Shown in pieces: positions 21,851 through 33,785 of a DNA stretch of 64,000 bases. The stretch lies in the NCBI GenBank assembly GCA_003049485.1, contig PYST01000212.1:1-64000 (forward strand), given 5' to 3'. The DNA is from Ophioceras dolichostomum (lineage: Eukaryota > Ascomycota > Sordariomycetes > Magnaporthales > Ophioceraceae). The notes under the pieces were generated by a model. The model saw only the letters and a list, made by a program, of their open reading frames with translations, was not told the DNA's origin and made no database searches. A program made the translations under genes and the position numbers. The number at the start of each line of letters is the position of its first letter. The stretch's first letter is position 1.

Positions 21851-23132
21851 ATGGCGACCACAATACTCGACGCGAACGTGTGGTACGCACTCTCGGAGAC
21901 GAGGGTGGACAACGGCACCAAACCACTGGGAAGCACGCTTCAGAACGTGGACGCCGGCATGAGGGTATTTGGTCTCGTCAGCCAGTCATGGCAGCTGCAG
22001 CCGGTCCCCGGCGCCGCGGACACGTATTTATTGCGCACGAATACCCAAGGACCTCTACAGCAACTGACGGCGTGCTATAACCCCGACGAGATCCATCCCT
22101 CGAAGACGCGGACGTGCCTCAAGCGGTCGATCTCGGACGACTCGCAGAAATGGGTCATCACTCTATGGGGGAATGGCCTCACGTTCAAGATCAGCAATGT
22201 CGCGAACAGTACCAAGTACGTTATGGACGTCCACCCTGGGTCTGACGTCTTTATGTCGAGCGAGGTCGAAGGCGACACCACCGAAGCGCCCCAGGTCGCC
22301 CAGCATTGGGTCTTCTCCAGCAGGTCCAAAGTCAATGACGGGGCTTACTCGACCATCTACTCGGATACTGCCACTGCTGTATGTGCTTGCGCTTGCCTGC
22401 TCGTCTTCTTGTGTCCTGCTCGTCATCTCTGGCTAGTCTTGATAACCCCATCCGCTAAGACCATCTTCTCCAATCTCGCAGGGCCCCACCGCCACAACAT
22501 CATCAACATCAACATCATCAACAGCCAAAACAACTCCCGGTGGCTCAACGGCATCACCGGCTGGAACCGGTTCGCCCGCGGCCCAGGAATCAGGACAGGG
22601 GTCAGCAGCAGCGGCAGCGTCATCAGGCATCTCCTCCGGCGCCGCGGCAGGGATCGGCGTCGGCGTCACGATCGCCGTCGTCGGCCTGGTGGGGCTCCTC
22701 TTCTTCCTCTGGAGGCGGCGCCGCAAGTCCCGTGGCAACGCCCTCGCCAGCCCCCCCGTCGAGCTCCCCGGCATCGGGCCCCATAAGGGGGCGGCGGGTA
22801 CCAACAGCAGCTACACCGCCTACTCCGGCGCCAACTCGACAGCCTACTCGCCAAATACCGCCACCACCAGCGAAACGTGGATGTCCCCGTCCAAGGGCTC
22901 CGAGTACACATTCCCCGCCCGGAGCCCCAACTCGTACCCCGGCGTCCCCGTGCCGCCGTCGGAACAACAGCAGTCCTACTACGGGATGTCGCAGCAAACA
23001 CCCGTCGAGATGGCGGGCAACGACCGGCCGGCGGAGCTGTACACGCCATACGACCAGTCACAGCCGCCACATCAGCAACATCAGCAACAACAGCAACAAG
23101 GACACGCCGGGTACTGGGGTCGGAAGGGTTGA
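21851..23132 (+). CDS. Membrane-anchored protein with ricin-like beta-trefoil head
   Basis: Two exons, 21851-22378 and 22482-23132, encode 392 aa. The intron is phase 0 with GTATGT..CTCGCAG. The N-terminal 175 residues contain three spaced Q-x-W motifs: QSW near residue 45, QKW near 98 and QHW near 150. This is the hallmark of ricin-B-type beta-trefoil lectin folds. No classical signal peptide is visible. Exon 2 opens with a Ser/Thr/Ala-rich stalk, then one hydrophobic segment at about residues 237-258 (GIGVGVTIAVVGLVGLLFFL), an RRRRK stop-transfer cluster, and a Pro/Ser/Tyr/Gln-rich tail ending in a His-Gln tract. This arrangement resembles fungal single-pass surface proteins. Ligand and pathway are unknown, and the trefoil call rests on motif spacing. 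Confidence 0.8.
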
Positions 23133-25098
23133 CCTGGCCAGGGTCCGCGGGGGCGGGAGCGCATTGTAATAAGGAGGAAAAGAAGGATATAAAAGGAGGA
23201 CGCCTATTTATCACTATTACATGTTATATTTTCCGTCGGGGACATACGATACGACGACGTTCGTTTCTTTGAAGTTTTGGAAACACTAGCTCGGGAGGGG
23301 TCTCGGAGTTGGATGTAGATACCTTCAGGTTCATAGCTTGGGACATGTTCACCCCGTGTTAGCGAGCACACGCCAATTTTTTCTTTGTTGTGTATGTGTG
23401 TGTGGCCCTTTTGTCTTGTGCCCTAACTTCGTTACAGGGATGGGCGGTATTAGATATCAGCAACTATACCTTTTTGGCAACCATGCTAAAAGGTCTTTAT
23501 GGACACAAACCATCACACCTCTCCGTCCATGAAACTTGTCCCGTACACATCCCATTCTTTCTGCTGTAGCCCGTCATAGTAGAGAAGACTGTCTATGCTC
23601 TAGGTAGAACTCGCTCGCCAGACGCAAGCCTATAACCAAGCCAAACGGTTTTTCCCCGACTAGATGAGGGATACGCATACATGGTTCCCGCCCTGAATAA
23701 CGGAGGGCGCGTGGCAGCCTCCAGATGCCAGATGCCAGGTGTCAGGCACTCCAGAGTATTGCTCCACCCACTTAATGTAGTAGAGTTGAGGCTGAAACAC
23801 AACCCGCTGTAACCACATCTTCGGGACACGAGCATTTGTTCCTGAATCAGACGGGTGGCAATAACCAACTATTAATAATTTTAGGCAACCTAGTTCCGTT
23901 TACACGATTTCCAAGTTTATGTTATCGAGATTGCATATCTTTGGCGCAGTAACGAGCTTTGTTACACCTTTGCCGAGGACGAGGGATTTCACGTCCAGCG
24001 CGATCGTCAGGGTGGCGTACCCGTTCGTCCATATCAGGACCGACCTTGAGGTGTTTCGTGGAGAGACAAAAATCTAATACCTAAGGTAGTAGTACCTCCT
24101 TCCTATTAGCTGCCGATTTCGAATGCACCATATCTGAAACTTCCAGAAACTCCCTCGCGAGCGCGAAGATGCGGCCATAGCTGATAGCTGAGAATGGAGT
24201 GGCCATCGCAGATTACAGCTTCGCACCCGTCAACCACAGTACGCTACTAGTACTATACGAACCGGGTCTGTCTAGTCCAGAATGCGTAAAAACATGCCGT
24301 TAGTAGTGCAAAGCTCTTCTGAGGATATTGTACTGGTACTACCACAGCATACCAAGTCCCGCCGACAAATCAGACCGCTCCTGTGAGGCTAGACTGCTTC
24401 TGTACGACTCGTTAGCGTTGTTTGTCTCAGCCTCGTTATTACGCTTCTCGGAAAAGATATGAACAGGTTTCCGCCGTAACTGCTTCTGGAAGCTCTCCCA
24501 AGACAGGAAGTTCGTCGTATATAAGCCAAGGATATTCAGCTGTCTTTCGTTCTGGAAGGATCATGCATGACATCTAGTGCTACCTACTATGCAGGCTGAT
24601 GCAGCACAACCACACTTCGGACTCTCCCCATACTTTTTCTTTCTTTCCTGCGTCTTCACTACTAGTAGCAGCAGTGATCTTTATCGTACGATGCTGATCA
24701 CCCGCTGAGGCCGTTGTCAGCTCAAAGCAACCTCGAACCTTCCTGATTCGGACCCCGTGTTCTCGGGTTACATGCTCGACCTGCAGAATCCGGCTCAAAG
24801 ATGCCGGGCGTGGCCCCACTTCGAGGCCGGGTTGATTAGCCGGGCGCGTAGTGCGAACCTAACCTTGCCGAATAAGCGCCTCGTAACTCGTATTCCCGCC
24901 CGGTCTTCGTTCGATCCTCATCATCTCGGGTCTTTCGGGTAGGTCCGTGTGTGGGGAGGAGGCAGCCGCTCTTTTAAGCTTGAGAACTCCGGGGGTTGAC
25001 ATATGACGAACCGTGGGTCCTCCGTCCATGACCCTCTCATGTTCGTCGCCGAATCTTCGCCACGTTTGACGCCATCCACCTCAGGGCCAAAAGTAACA
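23133..25098. other. 2-kb intergenic region, no supported gene
   Basis: Relatively AT-rich compared with the genes. It contains the 3' region of the beta-trefoil-like gene and the promoter of the L-amino acid oxidase. Several TACCTAAGGTAG/ACTAGTACTA-like short palindromic strings occur at 24070-24260. No open frame has a recognisable motif. Confidence 0.55.
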
Positions 25099-27972
25099 AT
25101 GCTAGCAGTGAGGAGCTGTATCGTCGCGGCAACGGCCTTATTACTCGTGGGAGGAGCGGCGGCGGCGGCGTCCTCGTCGTCAGGGGAAAGACCGGCACTG
25201 CTCCCGGTCCGACTTTCAACTCGGACGCCGTTGAACTCGCGACTGGCCAATATCCACGTCGAACTCGACCGGCGTGCTCTGGGTGGAGGTGGTGATGACG
25301 ACAACAATGACAAGATCATCAGCTTCACGTACGGCTCCTGCAGCTCCACTTCCCAGACGGACTCCCAACATGCCGTGGGAAGCGCCACGTCCGCGTCGAA
25401 CATCGACCGGCTCGTCTGGCTGATTCCGGAGGACGTCGCTTCGGGAGGCTGCATCTCGGCTTGGACCGACGACGGCGACGGCGGACACGTTCTTGTCGGC
25501 CGCAGCGCGCCGCAGCACTTCGACCACGAGACCATGCACAAGCGCAGCGTCCTCACCAAGCGCGCTTCCGTCTCGAAACGAGACCTCGACCCCGTCCAGA
25601 TGACCAACGAAAGCGGCATCGACGCTCAAGGGCCGTGGTTCGACGGCGTGGCGCTCCTGGCGAGCAAGAACGTCAGCGCCGTCGACGTCGCGGCCGCCAA
25701 GGCGAAGCAGATCGCCATCGTCGGCGCCGGCATGGCGGGGCTGATGACCTACCTGCTGCTCAGCCAGGCCGGCTTCCGCAACCTGTCGCTGATCGAGGCC
25801 GGGGACAGGCTCGGCGGCCGCGTGCACACCGAGTACCTCACGGGCGGGCCCTGGGACTACTCCTACCAGGAGATGGGGCCCATGCGGTTCCCGCACCAGA
25901 TCGCGTTCGGGGCCGAGGTCTACAACATCTCGGACCACCAGCTCGTGTTCCAGCTCGCGGACGAGATGAACTCCATCAACAACGTCGCTGGGAGTCCTAG
26001 CACCAGGAGGAATCTTGGTATCGACTTCATACCGTGGATCCAGAGCAGCCCCAACGGGCTCGTGTACGCCAACGGCTTCAAGCTGCCCTCCTCCGGCCTG
26101 CCGCCGACCGTGGCCCAGATCGCGGCTGACCCGTCGCTGGGCCCGCCCGCGGTGGTGTATGACGCCCAGACGCAGGCTGCGTTCGCTGCAGTCGCGGCCG
26201 GGTTGCCCGGGGAGGATTTCTATAAGCTGGTTGCGGAGAATACGTGGAAGGCGTATAAACAGTGGCTTAGTAAGTTCGGTTGCGGCTTTGCCTTGCCTAA
26301 TTACACCTTTCTTACCCCTGAAGTCATCACTCGTGGGAAGGAAGAATTTTGCTGACTGAGCCTTTTCCAACCGGCGGCAGAGAGCGGTCCATCTGGCCTC
26401 CCGGGAGACCAGTGGAGTCAGTATGCATACGTCAAGTACGCCCTCCAGGCCTCGCTGAATACTACCGACGTGGTCGCGGGATCTGTCACCGGTGAGCCGT
26501 TTGCGTCGTTCTGGTCAACAGTACGTCCGTCCCTAGTTTTACTTCATTTCGCTCTCACTCTATTTCTTTCTTTCTTCTCGGTACCTAAGTTACGCCACCA
26601 CCGATAGAACTAAAAACAAATACAGATATACGACACCGTCTTCTTCAGCGCCAGCAGCTGGAAGACCATCGACGGCGGGCTCAGCCGCATGCCCCAGGCC
26701 TTCCACCCGCTCGTCGACGCCGGCCTCAAGCTGAACCGCAAGATCGAGCGCGTCTCGTTTTCTGAGTCGTCGCCTGCCAAGAAAGTCACGCTGCAGTGGC
26801 GAGAAGGAAGGGGATTTCAGAGCTCGACTCACGACTACGCCGTCATCGCCGTCCCGTTCTCCGTCGTCAGGGGCTGGCGGCTGCCGCAGCTGGAATACAC
26901 CATCACGAGCGCGATCAACAAGCTGCAGTCCGCGCCGATCTGCAAGGTCGTGCTCGAGTACAGGACGAGGTTCTGGGAGCATTTCCAGAATCCTATCTAT
27001 GGCGGGTGTTCGACTACCGCGGATATCCCGGGCATAGGGCAGATCTGCTACCCGTAGGCTCCCCTTCCTACTATTGTCCCCATCCTTGAAAACATCCCCT
27101 GACTAATTTCACTAACTGTCCTAAAAAAAAAAGTTCCTACAACCTAAACGGCACCGGCCCCGCCACCGTCCTAGCCTCGTACAGCTTCGGCTCCCTATCG
27201 CAGTCCTTCAGCGCCATGTCCGAGCAGGACCATGTGCGCATCGTCTACGAGGCCATGGTCGAGATCCACGGCGACGTCGCCCGCGACCAGTACACGGGGA
27301 AGTACCGCCGGAAGTGCTGGACCTTGGACCCGCTCGAGGTCGGCGCGTTCACGAGCCCGACGGTGGGGCAGATGGAGTTGTATATCCCGGAGTATTTTAA
27401 GACGCATAAGCATGTGAGTCCTATCTTACCTTCTCTTCTTCTCGGCCTCTGAGCATATCTGTCGGTTCGGCTAGCCCTTTTGCGGACGAGGCAGGGGGAA
27501 AGGTAGGAAGGGGGCTGGTTGTGCTGTGATGACAGGTGTCCTCAACACTACTAGTATTCACTAGTAGGTGCAAATTGGTTGCTGTGGCTGACTTGACTCG
27601 ACTTCGTCTTCTTAGCTCATTTTTGTTGGCGAGCATACCTCGTATACACACGCGTGGGTGGCATCTGCGTTGGAGTCAGGTATCAGGGGTGCTGTTCAGC
27701 TTATGCTTGGTAAGTTTAACTCTAAGTCTATTTGTCTGATCTCCAGAACTGGCGCCCCTGAGGAGTGAGGACGGTGTGCCATGGTACCGTGCTAACCCTT
27801 TGACAATCCCCGCTCCATAGAGCTTGGCCTCATTGACGAAGCCAAGGCTGCGGTGGAAAAGTGGATGGCGAGGTGGATAGACGTGGTGAGTACATGTCTG
27901 GGCCCTCTTGTCTTATGATCAGGGCTGGATACTTGAGCGTTGAATGGTGCTGCTAACCTCGCACTGCAGTGA
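25099..27972 (+). CDS. Secreted FAD-dependent L-amino acid oxidase
   Basis: Seven exons: 25099-26269, 26381-26520, 26626-27053, 27134-27413, 27616-27709, 27821-27885 and 27970-27972. They total 2181 nt, or 726 aa. The flavin amine oxidase fold is clear: Rossmann motif IAIVGAGMAG (about residue 205) with the conserved LIEAGDRLGGR about 25 residues later, substrate-domain segment EMGPMRFP, and C-terminal FAD motif VGEHTSYTHAW in exon 5. The enzyme would oxidatively deaminate L-amino acids to keto acids, ammonia and H2O2. I chose the ATG at 25099 because it starts a good signal peptide (LAVRSCIVAATALLLVGGAA); an in-frame ATG at 25003 would bury it. Three Lys-Arg sites between about residues 148 and 161 suggest kexin processing of a propeptide before the mature enzyme. 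The last intron leaves only the TGA on exon 7. Confidence 0.92.
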
Positions 27973-30386
27973 TATGCGGCTCCTTCCAGGGGCGTGAAAC
28001 GTAGTATATCTCCCTCTTCCGCTCTGGGGAGAGGCAGATTCTCGGTATGCAATAGGTTTGCCAGGGCTTCGTACCTACCTAGGAACACAGGTATTTCGAA
28101 GATCTTCTGCCGTTTTACGTTGTCCATGACGCTGTACTAAATATACTACGGTTTGCTTCAGTGCCTGACAGTGAGGCAAGCTCAAGTGAGGAGACGGTGG
28201 GAGATACCTAGGTTTGCTCAGGATCTTAGGGACTCACTATTCCGGAGTCACTGTGGTCCGCTGACAGACCAGGGAGGCATTACTGCTCCGTGGCCTGAAA
28301 TCTCAGCCGTATACACCCTGTTGAGTCAGTTGGATAAAAAGAACAGAGGCCTCTCTATCGGTGTAGCCAATATATGCTAGCGGTGACCTTTTCCCCATCT
28401 TATCTCTTATCTCTTCTCTTTTCTCTTTCATTTCTCTATCCTATGATGTCCCTAGCTGCCCCCCTAATTACCTGAGCATCTCGCCCTCCGTTGAACTAGA
28501 CAACAGTGGAGGACAACAGTGGAGCGATGAGCAGACGCATCAAGCGATCTGGATGCACTAGACCTGTCAAAGGCAACCAGTTTTGCCCTGAGAAGAGCTT
28601 GCCCTGGCGGTCTAGAGAACTGCCCTTGACATTCAACAGAATTGTCCCTGTCGGATTCTTTTGAGCAAAAACCCCGAGCTGCACAGCATCACCGTCCGCC
28701 TGCCTGAACGTTCGATCGGACTTATTCACGGAACGACGCCCTGGGAAGATCTTCAGCTCCGATGGAAGCAAAAGGCCGTGAAGCCCATCTCTCCGGACGA
28801 TGCCGTTCGTGGAAATCGTGACCTCCGTGGTTGTATGCTGCACACACCATGTTGTCGTGCACGGGCTGAAATGCGGGGGAATGCATGCCAAGCCATCGCT
28901 CAGGGGTTGTCATGCCATGCGCCCTTCGTGCAGGTCCCCGACTCGTCAGGGAATAACATCTATTCACTCCAGGAATGCTTGTTTGCTTTGTTGTCTCGTC
29001 CTGCCCGGTTGTGAAGTAAGTAGGTAAGTACCTTAGTGAAGTGATGGAGTTGCATCCTTGGCTTCACTGAGAGGTTGGTTTGTTCTATGGGTGGGTGGCA
29101 TGGCGTTCATCAGTTGTTTTGCTGCCAAGAGCGATGCTAGTCCCATCAGGAAATCCGGAACGAGAAGGGAGCTGTCTTCCAAGCCCTGGTAAGGAGATCG
29201 ACTGTTTCAGCGTTCAAAAGAATGCCAGCATTCCAGCCGCTCCAATCAGACACCGGGAACAAGCTATCCCAGATGTCTACGTGAGCAAGAAATGAGCAAA
29301 CGTCTAAAGATTGTTGTTAGTGGCGTGTATTATCATTGATGACCAGCCGGGCTGACGGTTCCTCTCGCAACGTTATACCGTTATCGCACAAAGGGTGCGG
29401 GCCGTGGTTCACGGATGCTCTAGTATATTTCGGCCCCTCCCGGGGCGGTGTGCAGAGAAGTGCTTCCCGCATCCTGGTAAATCTTTGGGCAGCTTACAGG
29501 CGCACTCGAGCCGGCATGAGTCTATCAACGGGAGTGGGTGTGTAGGCGCTTGCGATGGATATTCGGGTAGAATGTATTCGTGATCCTCTGCGGGGCTCGA
29601 ACAAGGCGCGGGTTTGCGAACATGTCGGAGCCCTCGGAGGTTCAGTCATCAGTCTCGCCTTTTCGTTTGATCAGCGAATCAGGGGCAAACTACCTATACT
29701 TACCCTCGCAGACGACATTATTCGGAGTGCATGAAAGGTCCGAAGGTTCAACCAACGTCTAATAGACGCTGAACTGCCCCTGGTAGGAAATGTTCTACGA
29801 AACTTCAAGAGAGTACAGAAAATTGTGGGTCGTCGTTCTCCTGGAAATTTCTCCGTCGAGTGGTTTGCGATGGGAGCCTCCCAAGAACTTGGCGTTTCCC
29901 CTGGTGGGGCGTCTTCAGACCGCTGGATGGAGCCTGTTTATGTTGGTTGAGGCTTTCCTTATAGCCACCACGAGAGGCATTTCTTGAAGCTACGATCTTA
30001 TCTGGTCATAGAACCTGGTGTGCCTTCTCTGTGGAGGCCTTCTGTGCATGCCGCCTGAGATGCCTCTAAAGAAAGGCAATGGCCGATACTAGCACCAGAT
30101 TCGTGGACCGACAGGGCCCTGACCATTTCGATGATTGTCCACCAATGAGTAGCCTCATCGAACAAAGTTGACATGTCAGGGGCTCATCATCTTAATCTTG
30201 TATATAAGCCTCTTGCCAGGCTTCCCCTGACGACAATCTCTTCTCTCGCGGAACCCGGAATCCATATTCTCATCATCATCAAGGCAGGCAGGCCTCCTTT
30301 CTCCTCTCCTAGAAACATACATTCGCTTCACTTCTGCCATTTTTCCCTCCCCACCTCCCCTCCCAACCCATTTGTCTTCCACCACA
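27973..30386. other. 2.4-kb intergenic region, no supported gene
   Basis: Lies between the oxidase stop and the pectate lyase start. It holds a direct duplication of a 13-bp unit (GACAACAGTGGAG twice, about 28499-28524), a T/C-rich patch at 28390-28440, and the pectate-lyase promoter at its right end. Open frames on both strands have no recognisable motif. Confidence 0.55.
30201..30208 (+). promoter_or_regulatory. TATA box of pectate lyase gene
   Basis: TATATAAG 179 bp upstream of the pectate-lyase ATG, followed by a pyrimidine-rich leader (about 30290-30385). Inducible secreted-enzyme genes of fungi often have such TATA elements. Confidence 0.6.
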
Positions 30387-31211
30387 ATGCTATTCAACAG
30401 GCTCGGCGCCACCGCCCTCCTGAGCGCCCTCCCCTCGACCCTCGCCTGCCTGGGCTGGACTGGCGGCCTGCCGGCGCCCACGGGCACCACATCCAGCAGC
30501 ACGTACATCGAGGTCAAGGCGGGGCAGACCTTCGACGGCGGCTGGCGCAAGTACGACCGCGGGTCCGGGGCGTGCAACGGGAATTCCGAGGGCACGTACA
30601 AGGACGCCGTCTTCTACCTCCAGGCGGGCGCCACACTGAGGAACGTCATCATCGGCAAGAACCAGGCGGAGGGGGTCCACTGCAACGGCCACTGCACGCT
30701 CGAGTTCGTTTGGTTCGAGGACGTGTGCGAGGACGCCATCTCGATCAAGAACGACAAAGCCGGGGCGCACTCGTGGATCATCGGTGGAGGGGCGTATCAT
30801 GCTTCGGATAAGGTGATCCAGCATAACGGCTGCGGTACCGTTAACGTGAGTTTTGCTTCTTTGAGAGAGGAGACACAGACACCTTTTTCGCTGAGACTGT
30901 TTCTGACTGACAAACTGGACACATCATATACTTCTGTACCCCTTTCATCTAATTAGATCATCAACTACTACGTCGAAGACTATGGGAAACTCTACCGCTC
31001 GTGTGGTAACTGCAGCTCGCAGTGTAAGCGCAACGTGTATATCGAGGGCGTCACTGCTGTTGACGGCGGCGAGCTGGCCGGCATCAACTCCAACTACGGC
31101 GACACCGCCACCCTCAAGAACGTCTGCGCCGACGCGAAGGTCCTCTGCCAGATGTACAACGGCTGCGCCGGTGGGTGCGAGCCCACAAAGTCGGGCGTCT
31201 GCTCAGGCTAG
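30387..31211 (+). CDS. Secreted PL3 pectate lyase
   Basis: Two exons, 30387-30845 and 30957-31211 (714 nt), encode 237 aa. Residues 1-20 form a signal peptide. The mature protein is a PL3-family parallel beta-helix enzyme that cleaves de-esterified homogalacturonan by beta-elimination in a Ca-dependent reaction. Recognisable segments are FDGGWRKYDRG, the repeated helical turns GATLRNVIIGKNQAEGVHC and VWFEDVCEDAISIK, IIGGGAYHASDKVIQHNGCG at the splice junction, and YRSCGNCSSQCKRNVYIEG. Many cysteines are typical of PL3. Length matches the single-domain family with no carbohydrate-binding module. The ATG at 30387 is chosen because it begins the signal peptide. The gene points to a plant-associated or saprotrophic lifestyle. 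Confidence 0.95.
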
Positions 31212-31573
31212 GTAGAGAGAGGGATGAATCTGGATGGATGTGGCGATGTCGTTGCCTGTCTTCAACTCTGAGTTCTTTGCCATTCATCGTTGCCTTTCTA
31301 CCGCCTCCCCTTGAAACATCCTGCTTTCATCTCCTATGGCCAGGAGAGAAGGAATCAGGCCCATGACGGTTTCTTCTCTCCTACCGCTTCCGTTTTCGTT
31401 CTTCCCCTTCTCATCAGCCCGTTACTTGGGCATGTAGGTAGCTACTATCTGTATATATCTTTCTTTTGTGTGCGAACGGGTTTCTCCATCTCGCACTTCG
31501 ACATAACCATCAGCGAATATTCAGCTTCGGTCAGCTAGCCGCTCACTCGCTCAAGATTTCACGCCTCCTCCGT
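31212..31573. other. Convergent 3' intergenic region
   Basis: 362 bp between the pectate-lyase stop and the stop of the thioesterase-like gene on the other strand. T/C-rich in part; it probably holds both 3' untranslated regions. No gene seen. Confidence 0.6.
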
Positions 31574-32599
31574 TCATACGCTTCCCCGAGGACTAAGAGA
31601 GACATCATCTCCCATGTTTGCTTTGAAGAAGCGGAAGAGGTCATCCACCCCTTCCGGCTCGTTGATCCAATGCCCGCCCGTTGCGTACTCATGCCACTCC
31701 ACAACGGCAAGCTCCTGCGTTCGGAGGAAATCCCTTAGCCTCCGGCCATGTTCCACGCTGATCACCGCGTCGTCGCAGCAGTGCCCCAGGAAAACAGGCG
31801 TTTCCCTTATCCCATCCGATCCCTCTTCACCTTGTGATCCCATAGCATTATCTGCAGAGGAGACTGAGGAGTAGACGCCGCGCAGCTCCGGAAATGCCTC
31901 ACTCGCCTCCGCCCGATCCGCGAGCGGCAACCAGCTCGACAGTCCCACCAGGCCCCCAATTCCTCCCTTTCCATCAGCGAGGAACGCGGACACAGCCGTC
32001 GCGGCCCCCTGGCTGATACCCCCCAGAAAGATCCGCGAGCGAGGGACGAGCTTTTCTTCTTCAGCGACGAGCTCCAGCAGAGCAGAGACGCTGCTCCGCA
32101 GAAAATGCTCCTGGATCTCAGGTTTTTGCTGAGGGTCCTCGGTCGACCACATGTCGAACCACTGCGTCATGTCGCGGTTTCCGAACCTGGTGGACGGGAT
32201 GATCCGCGCCGAGGGGAACACCCATCTGACGGTCGGGAGCAGGTCGCTCAGAGTTTTACCAGTATCATTATGTGGACTCCTCGGAGAGGGTGCCTGTTGA
32301 TCCTGGTCGTCTGCGACGTTTACTATGTCGTCGTTGTCGTTGGCAGTCGATGAGAATGGTGCTGAGGATGGTGCTGATGCTGGTGCTGATGCTGAAGCTG
32401 AAGAATCCTCGCTCTCGAAGAATTCAGATGCGAAATCCGCCCCGTCGCTGTCTCGGCCGTGGAGGAGGATGGCGGTGTGAGTATGCCTTTCCGCCTCGCG
32501 GGGCAACACGACGTGGGTTTTGAAACGGGGCATACTTATGAGATCTCCACCAGAGTACTTAGGCGACGGCGCCGTATCGGTGGGCAAGGAGTGAGGCAA
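31574..32599 (-). CDS. Acyl-protein thioesterase/carboxylesterase-like alpha/beta hydrolase
   Basis: A single exon encodes 341 aa from ATG 32599, or 319 aa from the second Met at 32533 (MPRFKTHVV). The latter fits family N-termini better. Features of the phospholipase/carboxylesterase (APT1-like) family are LLHGRDSDG near the N-terminus, the nucleophile elbow GGISQGAA (Ser about residue 190-200), LSSWLPLADRAEA, the acid region VFLGHCCDDAVI, and a C-terminal EYATGGHWI supplying His. A low-complexity Ser/Ala/Pro then Asp/Asn-rich insertion of about 50 residues sits between the first strand region and LLPTVRWVFPSAR. It is encoded by GCT-GAT/GCT-GGT-like imperfect repeats at 32350-32405. The enzyme is probably cytosolic, removing acyl groups from lipids or proteins. 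The substrate cannot be told. Confidence 0.88.
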   Translation of the reverse strand: MPHSLPTDTAPSPKYSGGDLISMPRFKTHVVLPREAERHTHTAILLHGRDSDGADFASEFFESEDSSASASAPASAPSSAPFSSTANDNDDIVNVADDQDQQAPSPRSPHNDTGKTLSDLLPTVRWVFPSARIIPSTRFGNRDMTQWFDMWSTEDPQQKPEIQEHFLRSSVSALLELVAEEEKLVPRSRIFLGGISQGAATAVSAFLADGKGGIGGLVGLSSWLPLADRAEASEAFPELRGVYSSVSSADNAMGSQGEEGSDGIRETPVFLGHCCDDAVISVEHGRRLRDFLRTQELAVVEWHEYATGGHWINEPEGVDDLFRFFKANMGDDVSLSPRGSV

Positions 32600-33785
32600 A
32601 GCGATTGTCGTTGAGGAAGTGGAATAATCGCCGCAAGGTGCCTGGTTAAGAGAAGAGGAGATGAAGAAGTAGGTGGGCAGTTCAGCGGCTCTTTCGTGGA
32701 AGTTGAGACGAACGACGTCGGAAGTTCGGGGAACAGCGGGGAGGAGGGGATGTCGTCTGGGGCGGGGTTTGCGAAACGGGCATGTGATCAGCCACGCATG
32801 CGGACGGATTATTGACTGTTGAGCGCCAGATACTTTTTACGAGCGGCGCGTCCCGGTTCGCCCGATGTCCCAGAGTCATCCGAACGAGGCGGACTCCCTA
32901 AGTTTTTTCCCCCGGATGGCTATGAACTCTCGAATGAGCCCAAAGGCCGACTTAGTGATTTATTTAGTTCATATTACTACTGTGCAAAAACACACGGAGC
33001 TAGAGCTGGCAGAGGATCTTCGGACTTGAACTGATAATGGCTAACATGGACAGATGGCGTCCCCACGTAGCGAGGCGGTATTAGTAGGTACTTATTCTAT
33101 TACACAACAACGCTGTGTACGTACTTCCAACAGAATATACTTGTACTAGCACTCCTGTCTCACCAAAGAGAGATATTGCGCAACGGGGGACATGCTGACC
33201 GTACTTACCCAGATTGCTTGAGCACCCTGCTTGAGGTTTATGGATCAAAGAAGCGGAGAGGTTCAATTTGATCCATATTACTATGTCCCCAGAATTGGGG
33301 GGGCGAGCAAGGGGGTAAAAGCAGGAGACATATGAAGGTTCCAGCCGGCAAGGAGATTTGAAAATTACTACCTAGAAAGAAGATTTAAAAAAAAAGAGAG
33401 ATAAGAAAACGACAGGAAAAAAAAGGAAAAGAGATCTAGGAGCTAAGTACAGACGATATTCAAGAAGACCAGGGGAAAGAAATAGAAAACAAAAGGAAGA
33501 AATAGTACGAAGACACAGCGGGTCTCTTCCGCGACTCGAAGACCTCCTTCCTCTCGTCTGTCGCCCCTGAGTTGTACGGTTCCATTATACTTAGCCATCA
33601 TGCCGTCTCTCCCCTCCTCACCCCCTTTGTTTCGGACATCATCTTCCTCCTCTTCCATTTTCCTTCAACTCATCTCATGTCCGTCCGTCCGTCCGTCCGT
33701 CCGTCTCATACACACACACACACCCTCTCGCCCTCACTGACTCCGATTCTCTCTCCCTCCCTCCCTCTCTCACCACGAGTCTCCC
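32600..33785. other. Intergenic region with microsatellites
   Basis: 1.2 kb between the thioesterase-like start and the SDR stop, both on the minus strand. The middle part (33300-33480) is A/G-rich on the plus strand. The right end has (GTCC)n and (AC)n microsatellites. No supported gene. Confidence 0.55.
33679..33723. repeat. (GTCC)n and (AC)n compound microsatellite
   Basis: About six GTCC units (33679-33705) followed within a few bases by about eight AC units (33708-33723), then CTCC-rich DNA. It lies 60-110 bp downstream of the SDR stop codon. Confidence 0.93.

Noticed and set aside
25216..26370. 384-aa minus-strand frame
   Set aside because: Antisense shadow of oxidase exon 1, which has a signal peptide and FAD motif on the plus strand.
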